Assembly (NCBI RefSeq): GCF_015670405.1
Contig: NZ_JADPBQ010000007.1
Span: forward strand, 69,674 to 133,673
Direction: 5' to 3'
DNA: 64,000 bases
Origin: Clostridium sp. 1001271B_151109_B4
Lineage (GTDB): Bacteria; Bacillota; Clostridia; Clostridiales; Clostridiaceae
The notes under the pieces: generated by a model
What the model saw: the letters and a program-made list of their open reading frames with translations, nothing else
Told to the model about the DNA's origin: nothing
Databases searched by the model: none
Translations under genes and position numbers: made by a program
Part shown: positions 53,197 through 63,600 of the stretch, one piece after another
Layout: each line of letters opens with the position of its first letter
Numbering within the stretch: the first letter of the stretch is position 1

Positions 53197-53957
53197 TAAT
53201 TATTTCCTCCTAAATCACTAAGCTCATATTGTATTAAAGCTGTTGCAACAAAACCAGCTGTTTCAGTCCTTAATATTCTTTTTCCAAGTGTCACTATATG
53301 AGCACCTTTTTCTTTTAGCTTTTCTATTTCCTCTTCTTCAATTCCACCTTCAGGACCTACAAATATTCCAACACTTTTTATATTGCTAGCCTTTTCTTCA
53401 TTTCTAATTTTGTTTACTAAAGTCTTAACACCAAAATTTTCTGCATTTTCATAAGGAACTATAAATAAATCTAAGTCCTTTATTTTCCCTAATACTGCTT
53501 CAAATTCTAAAGGCTCAATTACTTTTGGAACAATACTTCTTTTACTTTGCTTTGCAGCCTCAAGTGCAATTCTATTTAATCTATCTAACTTTTTAAACTC
53601 ACCTTTTAATTTCACATCTACTCTATGGGTAATTGTTGGTATAAACTCTGTTATTCCTAACTCTGTACCCTTTTGAACTATCAAATCCATCTTTTGAGAC
53701 TTTGGAAGCCCTTGAAATAAATAAATTTTAATATCGCTTTCATTATTTAAATCAAGCTTTTTTAATATCTCAAGTAAAACTTCTTGTTTACTTACGTTTG
53801 TAACCTCTGCTAAATACTCTGTGCCTTCACAGTTATTTAACACTACTTTTTCACCTTCTGAAATTCTAAGCACTTTATATATATGTTTTACATCATCACC
53901 TATAATTTTAGCTACATCTCCATTAATTAATTCTTTTGGAGTAAAAAATTTATGCAT
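53196..53957 (-). CDS. rsmE: 16S rRNA (uracil-1498-N3)-methyltransferase
   Basis: The 253-residue protein has an N-terminal PUA-like part and a SPOUT domain with FVGPEGGIEEEEIE and LGKRILRTETAGFVA, the SAM-binding knot of RsmE. It methylates U1498 of 16S rRNA. It lies between prmA and mtaB in the conserved heat-shock neighbourhood. Overlap of its stop with the mtaB start suggests coupled translation. Confidence 0.95.
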   Translation of the reverse strand: MHKFFTPKELINGDVAKIIGDDVKHIYKVLRISEGEKVVLNNCEGTEYLAEVTNVSKQEVLLEILKKLDLNNESDIKIYLFQGLPKSQKMDLIVQKGTELGITEFIPTITHRVDVKLKGEFKKLDRLNRIALEAAKQSKRSIVPKVIEPLEFEAVLGKIKDLDLFIVPYENAENFGVKTLVNKIRNEEKASNIKSVGIFVGPEGGIEEEEIEKLKEKGAHIVTLGKRILRTETAGFVATALIQYELSDLGGNN

Positions 53958-53978
53958 TATTTTATTCTCTCCTAAAAA

Positions 53979-54923
53979 CTATTTTAACTTGGCAACTATA
54001 CAGTTCCATTCACCATCTCTATTTTTTTCTATAACTTCAAATCCTGTTGCTTCAAGCTTCTCACAAACCATATCAACTCTATCATGTATTATACCTGATG
54101 TAATAAATATACCACCATCTTTAATTACTCTTTTAACATCATCAGCTAATATACAAATTATTTCTGCTAAAATATTAGCAACAACTATATCTGCTTTCCC
54201 ATCTATAACCTCAACTAAATTCCCGTGAAGTATTTCTATGTTATTTAAATTATTATACCCTACATTTTCAATAGAAGATTCTACTGCTACAGGATCTAAA
54301 TCTACTCCAACAGCTAACTTAGCTCCTAACTTTGCAGCTGCAATTGCTAATATTCCAGATCCACATCCAACATCAAATACAGTACTATCTTCTTGAACAT
54401 ATTTTTCTAATGATTGAATACACATTCTAGTAGTTTCATGTGTACCAGTACCAAACGCCATTCCAGGATCTAAATCAACTACTAATTCACCTTCTTTAGG
54501 TTCATATTCTTTCCAAATAGGTTTAACTACTATTTTTTCTCCAACCTTTGAAGGTTTATAATATTGCTTCCATGTATTTGCCCAATCTTCTTCATGCATC
54601 TTTTCATGCTCAACTTTAGCTTCCCCTAAATCAAGTCCCATTTCTTTAAGCTCTGCTAATCTTTCATTAACATATGCTAAAACCTCTTCAATGTTATCTT
54701 CTTCCGCGAAATAAGCTTTTACAACTGCAACTTTTCCTTTGTGTTCTAAAACATTTATATCTGCAAAATCCCAAGTTAATGGTCCTTGTTCTCTTCCTAA
54801 AATATCTTCTGGATCTTCTATTGCAACACCTTTACAGTCTAAGCTATAAAATATCCCTGATATTGGCTCTAATGCCTCACTCTTAGTTATTACTCTAACC
54901 TCTATCCATGTTCCATCCATCAC
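53979..54923 (-). CDS. prmA: Ribosomal protein L11 methyltransferase
   Basis: The 314-residue protein has the PrmA N-terminal domain with VRVITKSEALEPISG and a SAM domain with VFDVGCGSGILAIAAAKLGA and VANILAEII. It methylates L11. The start could be GTG at 54923 or ATG at 54920; AAAGGA lies 7 bases before the GTG and 10 before the ATG, so the choice changes one residue only. It begins the prmA-rsmE-mtaB run. Confidence 0.94.
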   Translation of the reverse strand: MMDGTWIEVRVITKSEALEPISGIFYSLDCKGVAIEDPEDILGREQGPLTWDFADINVLEHKGKVAVVKAYFAEEDNIEEVLAYVNERLAELKEMGLDLGEAKVEHEKMHEEDWANTWKQYYKPSKVGEKIVVKPIWKEYEPKEGELVVDLDPGMAFGTGTHETTRMCIQSLEKYVQEDSTVFDVGCGSGILAIAAAKLGAKLAVGVDLDPVAVESSIENVGYNNLNNIEILHGNLVEVIDGKADIVVANILAEIICILADDVKRVIKDGGIFITSGIIHDRVDMVCEKLEATGFEVIEKNRDGEWNCIVAKLK

Positions 54924-55007
54924 TGAATCATCCTTTCAATTCTTTTCTCTTTGACTAATACTATATTTTACACATATGTTTACATAAAGTCTATAGAATT
55001 TTATATA

Positions 55008-55045
55008 GAAAAAGGATAACTATCAATATTTATTTATAGTTATCC
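55008..55045 (-). terminator. Terminator of the O-antigen-ligase-like gene
   Basis: On the minus strand arms GGATAACTAT and ATAGTTATCC pair and are followed by TTTTTCTAT. Confidence 0.83.
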
Positions 55046-55058
55046 CCTATTTATCTTT

Positions 55059-56246
55059 TTAAATAGCAATATCTTTATTTCTTTTGTTAATCTTTTTATT
55101 TTTTGTAAATCTAGCTTTCTTTATCATTTTATCATTTGCCATATTGTACGTAATTGCTCCTATACATACAAATACAATTCCTAACTGTGGTGCATATAAT
55201 GTACAATCAACTATTCCTTGAATAATCACCATAGCATTTATGGAAGCAATTAATGGTAATAGCTTATTATGCTGCCTATATAACTTTATCATATCTTTAT
55301 ATAAATTTAATTTTATATATAAATAAATCCCTAATCCCACTACACCTACACCTACTAAAAAAGCAAGCCATAAATTATGAGGATGTATTAAAAAAGAAAT
55401 TATTTTATTTTGTAAAGTAGGATCATCTTTAAAAATAAAATTTGATCCATGTTCAAAGGTTCCAAGTAATCCCCACCCTAAAATTGGCTTGTTTAAGAAC
55501 ATCTGAATTGCACCTTTCCATATTCCAATTCTCGAATTAAATGAAGTTACAATTTCTCCCATTGGGGTAGTCTTTGCAACTTTGTTCTGAACAGTCATAA
55601 ATAAAATCGCTAATATATCTACTGTTATAAAAATAGCAATTAAACCTTTAAAATCTTTTTTTTCCTTCATCAAATAATATATAACTATTCCACCTACTAA
55701 CGCTATAAAAGCACCTGATGATTCTGTTAACATCAATGCTATCACAATTAAAATAATTATAATATTATAAGTAACACATTCACTTTTATCCTTTTTTATT
55801 CCTTTAAGATAAAATATAATTAAAATTATATTACCAAACCAGGCACCTGTCATGTTTGGATTTCCAAAAGAACTAAATATCCTATGCTCCGACATTCCAA
55901 CTAACATAAATGCAATTTTTTCTACAATACCGCCTATAGCTGCAATAGCACTTAAATATACTGTTGTTTTCAATACTGTATTAATTCTACTTACTTTAAC
56001 AAAATAATTTTGAGCAAATATACCCAGTGCAAAATACAATAATAAACCAAATGATGCAATAAAAGATAAAATACTTTTATTTACTATTCCACTAAACATA
56101 GAATATATAAATAAACAACCTAATCCTATATTCCAATAATTTCTTTCTATCTTTACTTTTCCTCTAATCAATAAATTCACAGCAAATACAGCTGGTATAA
56201 TAGCCGTAAAAGGTGAAAAAACTACCATAATAATATAATATATCAT
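55059..56246 (-). CDS. O-antigen ligase / Wzy-like polymerase family membrane protein
   Basis: The 395-residue protein has about ten to eleven membrane segments and the family pattern SSFGNPNMTGAWFGN and FLNKPILGWGLLGTFEHG, with HPHNLWLAF in the outside loop. These proteins ligate or polymerise glycans on the outer face of the membrane; in Gram-positives they may work on capsule, teichoic or glycoprotein sugars. No glycosyltransferase genes are near it. GGTGGT precedes the ATG. Its position inside the heat-shock/tRNA-modification block looks like an insertion relative to common gene order. Confidence 0.82.
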   Translation of the reverse strand: MIYYIIMVVFSPFTAIIPAVFAVNLLIRGKVKIERNYWNIGLGCLFIYSMFSGIVNKSILSFIASFGLLLYFALGIFAQNYFVKVSRINTVLKTTVYLSAIAAIGGIVEKIAFMLVGMSEHRIFSSFGNPNMTGAWFGNIILIIFYLKGIKKDKSECVTYNIIIILIVIALMLTESSGAFIALVGGIVIYYLMKEKKDFKGLIAIFITVDILAILFMTVQNKVAKTTPMGEIVTSFNSRIGIWKGAIQMFLNKPILGWGLLGTFEHGSNFIFKDDPTLQNKIISFLIHPHNLWLAFLVGVGVVGLGIYLYIKLNLYKDMIKLYRQHNKLLPLIASINAMVIIQGIVDCTLYAPQLGIVFVCIGAITYNMANDKMIKKARFTKNKKINKRNKDIAI

Positions 56247-56600
56247 AATTTACCACCAACTCTTATTATTTACATAAAATATATAACTGTATAAGTATAC
56301 ACATAATAAATATTTAATTCAAAACCCCCAGATATCTTTTTAATAAATTTTTCTAATAAATATTAATATATAATTAGTATCTCCATTTAATTATTTTATT
56401 TATTTAAAAAACACTTTCGTTTACATATACTTAACTGATAATAAAGTTGTTATAAATTAAATACACCTTAAACTTTTCTATTATTTTTTTATTACTTATA
56501 TATATTTTTCAATTTGATCTTTTTATATACCTAATAGTTATAGTTTTATTTATATTATGGTAAAATTTTATAATAATTATTAAGTTAGAACGTTCTTAAA

Positions 56601-56720
56601 TTGTCACATATAATTGCTAAAGAAGCCTTTAAATCCTTAGAAAATAGATTGAATAAATTCCCTCAAGCTGTTCCAGCATTAGTAGTAAATATAAATAAAC
56701 ATTTTTATTTTAATAAATAA
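56601..56720 (+). pseudogene. Remnant of a ferredoxin-type 4Fe-4S protein N-terminus
   Basis: A 39-codon frame from TTG 56601 reads IIAKEAFKSLENRLNKFPQA, then VPALVVNINK, and stops. The block KEAFKSLENRLNKFPQ strongly recalls the start of a clostridial 4Fe-4S dicluster protein (usual form KEAYKSLEERLNKFPQGAPP). The rest of that protein is missing, and no ribosome binding site is present, so I call it a degraded fragment. The assignment rests on memory of the family. The gap 56247-56792 otherwise is AT-rich with nothing else that I see before the terminator. Confidence 0.45.
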
Positions 56721-56740
56721 AATTCTATATTTTCACAATA

Positions 56741-56792
56741 AAAACTCCTCAAAGTTTTAGTATTTCACAATCCTAAAACCTTGAGGAGTATT
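56741..56792. terminator. Terminator of trmB
   Basis: Arms ACTCCTCAAAGTTTTAG and CTAAAACCTTGAGGAGT pair with one mismatch, with A and T runs on the two sides. Confidence 0.82.
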
Positions 56793-57449
56793 TTATTTAT
56801 ATTCTGCTATTAAAAACTTAGTTTTTATTCCTTGAGCCGTAAACATTTCTTCATGTTCAGTAGTAACATTTCCTTCAAATCCACTAGCGTGTAAATCATA
56901 TGTAATATATTTAATTTCTAAATTTGATTCTTTAAAGTATTCAAGTGATTCTTCAAATAATTCATCATCATCTGTTTTAAACCAAATTTCTGCTCCATGT
57001 TTTAAAAACTTCTTATACTTTTCCAACTGTCTTGTATGTGTTAATCTTCTTTTCTTATGTCTATCCTTTGGCCATGGATTACAGAAGTTTATGTATATTC
57101 TTTCTATTACATCTTTTTCATCTAACATTTCATCTATTAATAATATTTCCTGAGACATTAGAGCCACATTATTAATTTCGCGTCCTACCTTTTCATAAGC
57201 TGCTTCAATATTTCTTTTAGCTAAAACTAAAACTTCATCCTTTATATCAACTGTTATATAATTAATATCTGGATTTTGTGAACCATGAACTGCCATAAAT
57301 GTTCCTTTTCCACAACCTAATTCCATATAAACTGGATTATCATTTTTGAAAAATTCTTTCCATCTTCCCTTATATTCACTTGGCTTTTGTATAAAAAAAT
57401 TACATGCTTCTAATTCTGGTCTTGCCCAAGGCTTTCTTCTCATTCTCAT
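56793..57449 (-). CDS. trmB: tRNA (guanine-46-N7)-methyltransferase
   Basis: I start at the ATG at 57449, giving [14 protein letters not shown], the usual TrmB start; GGAG lies 11 bases upstream, while the longer GTG start at 57461 touches it. The 218-residue protein has the SAM motif [31 protein letters not shown] and [11 protein letters not shown]. It makes m7G46 in tRNA variable loops. It stands alone between two terminators. Confidence 0.94.
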   Translation of the reverse strand: MRMRRKPWARPELEACNFFIQKPSEYKGRWKEFFKNDNPVYMELGCGKGTFMAVHGSQNPDINYITVDIKDEVLVLAKRNIEAAYEKVGREINNVALMSQEILLIDEMLDEKDVIERIYINFCNPWPKDRHKKRRLTHTRQLEKYKKFLKHGAEIWFKTDDDELFEESLEYFKESNLEIKYITYDLHASGFEGNVTTEHEEMFTAQGIKTKFLIAEYK

Positions 57450-57562
57450 AATTATGTTCACTCCAAATCATTCATTAAGTTCATAGATTAATTATACAGA
57501 TAATTTCTTTTATTTCAACTAAATTACTTACTGCAGTTTTATATAGTTATATTATTTAAAAT

Positions 57563-57610
57563 AAAAATCCACAATATACCCTATTCTTAATAGCTATATT
57601 GTGGATTTTT
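57563..57610. terminator. Terminator in the gap between trmB and the siroheme reductase gene
   Basis: Arms AAAAATCCACAATATA and TATATTGTGGATTTTT form a 16-bp stem with A/T runs on both ends. It probably ends the siroheme reductase transcript. Confidence 0.85.
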
Positions 57611-57619
57611 AACTATAAT

Positions 57620-57671
57620 ATTTTATCTAATGGCTGTCTGTTCTCAACTTCACTAGATAACTAATTTTAAC
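57620..57671 (-). repeat. Third, shortened copy of the non-coding repeat family
   Basis: Read on the minus strand, GTTAAAATTAGTTATCT (57655-57671) leads to GTGAAGTTGAGAAC and to AGCCATTAGATAAAAT (57620-57635). These blocks match those at 12.07-12.16 kb and 33.6-33.7 kb in order, with the middle part missing. Confidence 0.4.
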
Positions 57672-57740
57672 TTTGAGATAGCGTTAAGGCTCTACCTTTA
57701 GCTAACAATTTAATTTATAAATTTATACTTAAAATATCAA

Positions 57741-59291
57741 TTAACAACTATATTTTTCTACTAAAGCTTTAAATTCATCTTCATTGCTATTAATATAATC
57801 ATTAAATTCTATATTAGCTTCATTTAATTTATTACCTAACTCACAAATAAACATTGGTATATCTTTTCTAGCTATATCACCATAACATTTACCAAGTCTT
57901 GTTTCACCTTCTACGCAATTTCCATTTACATGAAGTTCATAAGCTTCTTGAACAACATCATTTATTCTTTTCTTTTTACCAGCAAATCCTATTTCTCCAA
58001 CTTGGTGAACTCCACAAGAATTCCCACATCCTGAAAAATGCAATTTAGGTAGTAAGTTTGTATTAGATACTTTTTCCTTAACATATGATAGTACTTCTTT
58101 TAACGCAGATTGGCTTTCAGCTATACCCATTTGACATGTAGGTACCCCTATACATGAAACACTATATTCAAAATTATTTGCTCCTCCAATATGTTTAGTT
58201 ACTTCTAATAACTCTTCTGCTTCTTTTCCATTTAAATTTCTAAAGTATACCCCTTCAGTCATTGATAATCTTATTTCTGGATTATCAAATTTACTTAAAG
58301 TTTCATATATTGCCCTTAAATCATTTACTTCAATTTGTCCGCCTACAGGATGTACATATACGCTATATAACCCAGATTGCTTTTGTTCCACTAATCTATT
58401 ATTAGATATATTAGTTTTTACTCCAGCTTTATTATATTCTGTAGCTTTGCAATCACTCTTATAATTACATTCTGCTTTTACTTCTTCTACATACTTCTTA
58501 TACTCTGAAATAAAACCTTCTTCTCCTAATTTATCAACAATATATCTTATACGAGCTTTAGCTTTATTTTCATAATTTCCTTCAGCTTTAAATAATCTAA
58601 CCATCGCTTCTACATAATTTAAAACTTCAGATGGCTCAATTAATTCAGGATATACTAATGCAATCTTAGGATTTCTTCCAAGACCTCCACCTAAATAAAC
58701 TCTAAAATAATCTTTTCCGTCTTTTTTAACAGCTAAAAAACCTAAATCTTGTATTGTACAATGTGCTGTATCACTTGAACCATTTGAAAAAGACACTTTA
58801 AGCTTTCTAGGTAATTTATATTCAGTTATTCTTTCCATGAAGTATTCACCAGTTGCTAAAGCATATGGTGTAGGATCAAATGCTTCACCCTTATCAACTC
58901 CTGACAATGGAGATAAAGCTACATTTCTTGGGAAGTTTCCACCTGCACCTCTTGTATATATATCATTTTCTAATGCTTCTTCCATTAAATCACATACATC
59001 ATCAATTGAAATGCCATGGTATTGAATAGCTTGACGTGTAGTAAAATGTAATCCTCCTAATTTGTATTTATCTGCCCAATCACATATTAATTTGAATTCA
59101 GGCATTGTAATTATACCTGATGGCATTCTAAGCCTAATCATAAACTCTTTTCCACCACGATGGGCATATACACCCATTCCTCCTGATTGACCTTTAAAAT
59201 CCATTACAGATATTTCTCTATTTACAAACTTATGCCCAACTTTTCTAAACTCTCCAATTTCTGGAAGTAATGTTTTTTTTATGTCCTTCAT
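57741..59291 (-). CDS. Siroheme 4Fe-4S nitrite/sulfite reductase
   Basis: The 516-residue protein has the two-repeat reductase fold and the cluster ligands C380 and C386 (CIGVPTC) and C422 and C426 (CGNSC), the C-x5-C and C-x3-C pattern that bridges siroheme and a 4Fe-4S cluster. It reduces nitrite to ammonia or sulfite to sulfide with ferredoxin electrons. LHFTTRQAIQYHGI near 81-94 and RNVALSPLSG near 122 are substrate-side motifs. Nitrite and sulfite enzymes cannot be told apart here. No siroheme synthesis genes are nearby. The ATG at 59291 follows AGGTGATAAG. Confidence 0.88.
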   Translation of the reverse strand: MKDIKKTLLPEIGEFRKVGHKFVNREISVMDFKGQSGGMGVYAHRGGKEFMIRLRMPSGIITMPEFKLICDWADKYKLGGLHFTTRQAIQYHGISIDDVCDLMEEALENDIYTRGAGGNFPRNVALSPLSGVDKGEAFDPTPYALATGEYFMERITEYKLPRKLKVSFSNGSSDTAHCTIQDLGFLAVKKDGKDYFRVYLGGGLGRNPKIALVYPELIEPSEVLNYVEAMVRLFKAEGNYENKAKARIRYIVDKLGEEGFISEYKKYVEEVKAECNYKSDCKATEYNKAGVKTNISNNRLVEQKQSGLYSVYVHPVGGQIEVNDLRAIYETLSKFDNPEIRLSMTEGVYFRNLNGKEAEELLEVTKHIGGANNFEYSVSCIGVPTCQMGIAESQSALKEVLSYVKEKVSNTNLLPKLHFSGCGNSCGVHQVGEIGFAGKKKRINDVVQEAYELHVNGNCVEGETRLGKCYGDIARKDIPMFICELGNKLNEANIEFNDYINSNEDEFKALVEKYSC

Positions 59292-59524
59292 CTTATCACC
59301 TCATAATTACTACTACTCTTTTTTTAATATTCCTTATTTATCTAATTAATATTAACAATTTAATTATATTACTAATTGCTCCACTTTTCTATTCTTTAAA
59401 TATTTGATTATTTAATGATTGCCATCACATTTATTAATATTTACCAATCTTTAAAATTTATATCAATTGATTTTTTTGTATTTTTTTAAACAAAAATTAT
59501 TTTACTTACTTTGCTTCTAACAAT

Positions 59525-59755
59525 ATGCTAGCAGATTTAAGCACCTTAAACGGATTTAACTCACTAGGGTTCAGTGAAGATGATTTAGTTATTTCCAAGG
59601 ATTCTGATGGCAATGAACATATCTATGGATTAAAAGTAGACAACCTTAATCTTTTGAGTAATATAAACTTTCCAGAGAATACTATAATAACACTTGCTAT
59701 TAGTTCTGAAAGAACAGAAGAAGCTATCAAAATATTAAATGAATTTATAAAATAA
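59525..59755 (+). CDS. Hypothetical 76-residue protein, possibly the 3' end of a lost gene
   Basis: This rightward frame lies between two leftward genes. The protein reads LADLSTLNGFNSLGFSEDDL and ends ISSERTEEAIKILNEFIK, a mixed alpha/beta pattern like the end of a larger domain. No ribosome binding site precedes the ATG, and the frame is open back to 59471 without a better start. It runs straight into a good terminator. I do not recognise the family. It may be a remnant, or a small gene with an unusual start. Confidence 0.4.
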   Translation: MLADLSTLNGFNSLGFSEDDLVISKDSDGNEHIYGLKVDNLNLLSNINFPENTIITLAISSERTEEAIKILNEFIK

Positions 59756-59787
59756 AAAAGATGTTGCATCTTGCAACACCTTTTTTA
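59754..59787. terminator. Bidirectional terminator after dnaJ
   Basis: Arms AAAAAAG-TGTTGCA and TGCAACA-CTTTTTT pair around TCT. It serves dnaJ and the converging small frame. Confidence 0.82.
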
Positions 59788-60921
59788 TTTCTTATTAAAT
59801 AGATCCTTTAGTCCTTTTTTATGCACTATTTCACCATCTACACTTTCTCCACAAGCTTCCATGAATGCTTCTAAAGCTTCTTTTTGCTTTGAATTTAAGT
59901 TCTTAGGAATATCAACCACTACTTTAACATATTGATCTCCTCTTACTGATGAGTGAACCTTAGGAACCCCTTTTCCTTTTAATCTAAACATCGTACCTGA
60001 TTGAGTACCTGCTGGAATAGTATATTTGACTTCTCCATCTACTGTAGGAACAGTAATTTCTGCGCCTAATGCAGCTCTACCCATTGATATATGAGTTTCA
60101 ATATATATATCATTTCCTCTTCTATCAAATTGTTTTGATTTAGCTACATTTATTCTAATATATAAGTCTCCTGGAGGCCCATCATTAGAACCATGTTCTC
60201 CTTGCCCTCTAAGCGGCATAACATTTCCTGTATCTACACCTGCTGGAACATTAATCTTTATTTTTCTAGTCTTTCTAACTTTTCCTCTTCCACTACAGCT
60301 TGAACACGGTGTTTCAACAATTGTTCCCTTACCACCACATCTATCACATGTAGAAGTTGTTACAAAACTTCCAAGAGGACTTTGTCTTTGCATCCTTACT
60401 TGACCACTACCATTACAAGTTGGACATGTCTTTGGCGAAGTTCCAGGTTTAGCACCTGTTCCTTTACAAGACTCACAATTTTCATTTCTATTAATTGTAA
60501 TTTCTTTTTCAACCCCAAAGATAGCTTCTTCAAATGTTAGGTTTAAAGTATATTCTATATCAGCACCTTTCATAGGGCCATTTCTTCTTCTTGAAGAACC
60601 GCCGCCCCCACCAAAGAAACTTTCAAATATATCTCCAAAACCTCCCATATCTGAGAAGTCAAAACCACCAAATCCACCTGAACCAAATCCACTTCCATCA
60701 AAGTCCGCAGTACCATATTGATCATATCTTGCTTTCTTTTCTGGATCAGAAAGCACTTGATATGCTTCGTTTATGTCTTTAAACTTTTCTTCTGCTTCCT
60801 TATTACCTTGATTCTTATCAGGATGATATTTAATAGCTAGCTTTCTAAAGGCTTTTTTTATTTCATCATCACTTGCACCCTTTTCAAGCCCAAGCGTAGC
60901 ATAATAGTCTTTATTTGCCAT
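59785..60921 (-). CDS. dnaJ: Chaperone DnaJ
   Basis: The 378-residue protein has the J domain with HPD in KYHPDKN (33-35), a Gly/Phe-rich linker (about 75-115), four C-x2-C-x-G-x-G zinc repeats (about 147-215) and the C-terminal substrate domain. It delivers clients to DnaK and stimulates its ATPase. It is the last gene of the hrcA-grpE-dnaK-dnaJ operon, with a terminator between it and dnaK that may lower its expression. Confidence 0.97.
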   Translation of the reverse strand: MANKDYYATLGLEKGASDDEIKKAFRKLAIKYHPDKNQGNKEAEEKFKDINEAYQVLSDPEKKARYDQYGTADFDGSGFGSGGFGGFDFSDMGGFGDIFESFFGGGGGSSRRRNGPMKGADIEYTLNLTFEEAIFGVEKEITINRNENCESCKGTGAKPGTSPKTCPTCNGSGQVRMQRQSPLGSFVTTSTCDRCGGKGTIVETPCSSCSGRGKVRKTRKIKINVPAGVDTGNVMPLRGQGEHGSNDGPPGDLYIRINVAKSKQFDRRGNDIYIETHISMGRAALGAEITVPTVDGEVKYTIPAGTQSGTMFRLKGKGVPKVHSSVRGDQYVKVVVDIPKNLNSKQKEALEAFMEACGESVDGEIVHKKGLKDLFNKK

Positions 60922-61001
60922 CTATAACGTCACCACCTTATTTATATTCTGCTTAGTCTATATTATCATTTATAACTTTTTTCGTAAACACCTTAACTTT
61001 T

Positions 61002-61029
61002 AAAAAGGGAAGACGACTACTGCCTTCCC
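61002..61029 (-). terminator. Hairpin between dnaK and dnaJ
   Basis: On the minus strand GGGAAG and CTTCCC pair around 11 bases and are followed by TTTTTAAAAG. It may be a partial terminator or protect the dnaK message end. Confidence 0.7.
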
Positions 61030-61043
61030 TAATTAATTATTTA

Positions 61044-62906
61044 TTATTTTTCATCTTTAACTTCAAAATCAGCATCTACAACATTATCATCATGAGCTGT
61101 TCCTTGGTTAGTATTTGCTCCACCCATGTTGTTTGGATCAAATCCTGCACCTTGAGCTCCTGCTGCACCTTGTGCATCTGCATACATCTTAGAAGATATA
61201 GCATAGAACTCTTGAGTTAATTCTTCAGTTGCCTTCTTAATAGCTTCTAAATCTTCTCCATCTTTAACAGCTTTTAATGCATCTAATTTAGCTGTAATCT
61301 TAGCCTTATCATCAGCAGAAATCTTATCACCAAGTTCTTCTAATTGCTTTTCAGTTTGATAAGTTAATTGATCTGCATTGTTTTTAGTTTCAATTGATTC
61401 TTTTCTCTTCTTATCTTCTTCCGCAAATCTTTCTGCTTCTTTTACTGCCTTATCTACTTCTTCGTCTGAAAGATTAGTTGATGCAGTAATTGTAATATTT
61501 GCTTCCTTACCAGTTCCTTTATCCATAGCAGATACCTTAACAATACCATTAGCATCTATATCAAATGTAACTTCGATTTGTGGAATTCCTCTTGGTGCTG
61601 GAGCTATTCCTGATAAAGTAAATCTTCCTAAAGTCTTGTTATCAGTTGCCATTTGTCTTTCACCTTGAACAACGTGAATTTCAACTGATGTTTGCCCATC
61701 TGCAGCTGTTGAGAATACTTGACTCTTTTTAGCTGGTATAGTTGTATTTCTTTCAATTAATGGAGTTGCAACTCCTCCTAAAGTTTCAATACCTAATGTT
61801 AATGGAGTAACATCTAATAATAATACATCTTTAACTTCACCAGTTAATACACCTGCTTGAATTGCAGCACCCATAGCTACACATTCATCTGGGTTAACTC
61901 CCTTTGAAGGTTCTTTTCCTGTAAAGTTCTTAACTGCTTCTTGAACAGCTGGTATTCTTGTTGATCCACCAACTAATATTACTTTATCAATTTGACCAAT
62001 TGATAAACCTGCATCTGATAATGCTTTCTTCATTGGTTCAATTGATCTTTGAACTAAATCATGAGTTAATTCATTGAATTTAGCTCTAGTTAAATTCATA
62101 TCAATATGCTTTGGCCCTGTAGCATCAGCAGTAATGAATGGTAAGTTGATATTTGTTTGCATTGATGAAGATAATTCAATCTTAGCCTTTTCTGCAGCTT
62201 CTTTTAATCTTTGAACTGAACTCTTATCATTTCTTAAATCAATTCCATATTGTGATTTAAAATCATTTGCTATATAATCAATAATCTTTTGGTCGAAATC
62301 ATCTCCACCTAGGTGAGTATCTCCATTTGTAGCTAATACTTCGAATACACCATCACCTAATTCAAGAATAGATACGTCGAATGTACCTCCACCTAAGTCA
62401 TAAACGAATATCTTTTCGCTGTGATCAGTCTTATCTAATCCGTAAGCTAATGAAGCAGCTGTTGGTTCGTTTATTATTCTTAATACTTCTAATCCTGCTA
62501 TTCTACCAGCATCTTTAGTCGCTTGTCTTTCAGCATCATTAAAGTAAGCTGGAACTGTGATAACAGCTTGAGATACAGTTTCACCTAAGTATGCTTCTGC
62601 ATCAGCTTTAATCTTTTGAAGTATCATTGCTGATATTTCTTGTGGTGAGTAAGTTTTATCATCAATTTTAGTTTTATGATCTGTTCCCATTTCTCTCTTT
62701 ATAGAAATTATTGTGTGTTCTGGGTTTGTAATTGCTTGTCTTTTAGCAATTTGTCCTACCAATCTTTCACCATTAGCTTGGAATGAAACTACTGATGGAG
62801 TAGTTCTAGCACCTTCAGAGTTAGTGATAACTACTGGTTCTCCACCTTCCATAACAGCTACACATGAATTTGTTGTACCTAAATCAATACCTATTATTTT
62901 TCCCAT
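61044..62906 (-). CDS. dnaK: Chaperone DnaK (Hsp70)
   Basis: The 620-residue protein starts [20 protein letters not shown] and has the Hsp70 signatures [14 protein letters not shown] and [14 protein letters not shown], the linker [15 protein letters not shown] and a C-terminal lid ending in [10 protein letters not shown]. It folds proteins with ATP, with GrpE and DnaJ as partners. The deletion in the first subdomain typical of Gram-positive DnaK seems to be present, since the N-terminal part is compact. GGAGG lies before the ATG. Confidence 0.98.
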   Translation of the reverse strand: MGKIIGIDLGTTNSCVAVMEGGEPVVITNSEGARTTPSVVSFQANGERLVGQIAKRQAITNPEHTIISIKREMGTDHKTKIDDKTYSPQEISAMILQKIKADAEAYLGETVSQAVITVPAYFNDAERQATKDAGRIAGLEVLRIINEPTAASLAYGLDKTDHSEKIFVYDLGGGTFDVSILELGDGVFEVLATNGDTHLGGDDFDQKIIDYIANDFKSQYGIDLRNDKSSVQRLKEAAEKAKIELSSSMQTNINLPFITADATGPKHIDMNLTRAKFNELTHDLVQRSIEPMKKALSDAGLSIGQIDKVILVGGSTRIPAVQEAVKNFTGKEPSKGVNPDECVAMGAAIQAGVLTGEVKDVLLLDVTPLTLGIETLGGVATPLIERNTTIPAKKSQVFSTAADGQTSVEIHVVQGERQMATDNKTLGRFTLSGIAPAPRGIPQIEVTFDIDANGIVKVSAMDKGTGKEANITITASTNLSDEEVDKAVKEAERFAEEDKKRKESIETKNNADQLTYQTEKQLEELGDKISADDKAKITAKLDALKAVKDGEDLEAIKKATEELTQEFYAISSKMYADAQGAAGAQGAGFDPNNMGGANTNQGTAHDDNVVDADFEVKDEK

Positions 62907-62959
62907 AATATATTTCCTCCTTGAATTTTACATATCTATATTGTAAATTTACTTACTTA

Positions 62960-63577
62960 CTATTTTGCTACAGTAACCATTGAATATCTGATTACTTTAT
63001 CGCCTCTCTTATATCCTTTTTGATATACTTGAGCTACATCATTACTTGATAAATTTGCATCTTCAATAACTGAAATTGCTTGATGTAAGTTTGGATCAAA
63101 ACCATTAGTTGTATCAATTTCTTCAACACCTAATTTTTCTAAAGAGTTTAAGAATCCTTTTATTGTCATCTCAACACCCTTTTTAAGATCTTCTACATTT
63201 CCATCTACTGCTAAAGCTCTTTCTAAATTATCAGCTACAGGAAGCATTTCTTTTAATACATCTGAACAAGCATCTGTATATATTCCTTCCTTTTCTTTAG
63301 CTGTTCTTTTTCTATAGTTATCATACTCAGCAGTTAATCTAAGTAATCTTTCTTTTAAAGCTTCCACTTCATTAGAAAGTTTTTTGTTTTCATCTTTCAT
63401 TTTTCTTATTAAAGATAAATCATCATTTTCAATATATTCTTCTACGATTTCTTCAGCTCCTGCGGCTTCTACTTTATCTTCTTCTACTTTCTCTTCTTCT
63501 GCTTTATCCGCTTCTTCTATAACTGGTTCATTTTCAACGATTATATCTTCGTCCTTTATTTTGTTGTTTTCTTCCAT
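62960..63577 (-). CDS. grpE: Nucleotide exchange factor GrpE
   Basis: The ATG at 63577 follows AGAGGTGTAA; an upstream start 27 bases earlier would include that site. The 205-residue protein has a long acidic Glu-rich N-terminus (1-60), a coiled-coil helix (LKERLLRLTAEYDNYRKRTA) and the beta domain ending in QKGYKRGDKVIRYSMVTV. It releases ADP from DnaK. It sits between hrcA and dnaK as usual. Confidence 0.96.
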   Translation of the reverse strand: MEENNKIKDEDIIVENEPVIEEADKAEEEKVEEDKVEAAGAEEIVEEYIENDDLSLIRKMKDENKKLSNEVEALKERLLRLTAEYDNYRKRTAKEKEGIYTDACSDVLKEMLPVADNLERALAVDGNVEDLKKGVEMTIKGFLNSLEKLGVEEIDTTNGFDPNLHQAISVIEDANLSSNDVAQVYQKGYKRGDKVIRYSMVTVAK

Positions 63578-63600
63578 CTTTACACCTCTTCTCACTTTAA

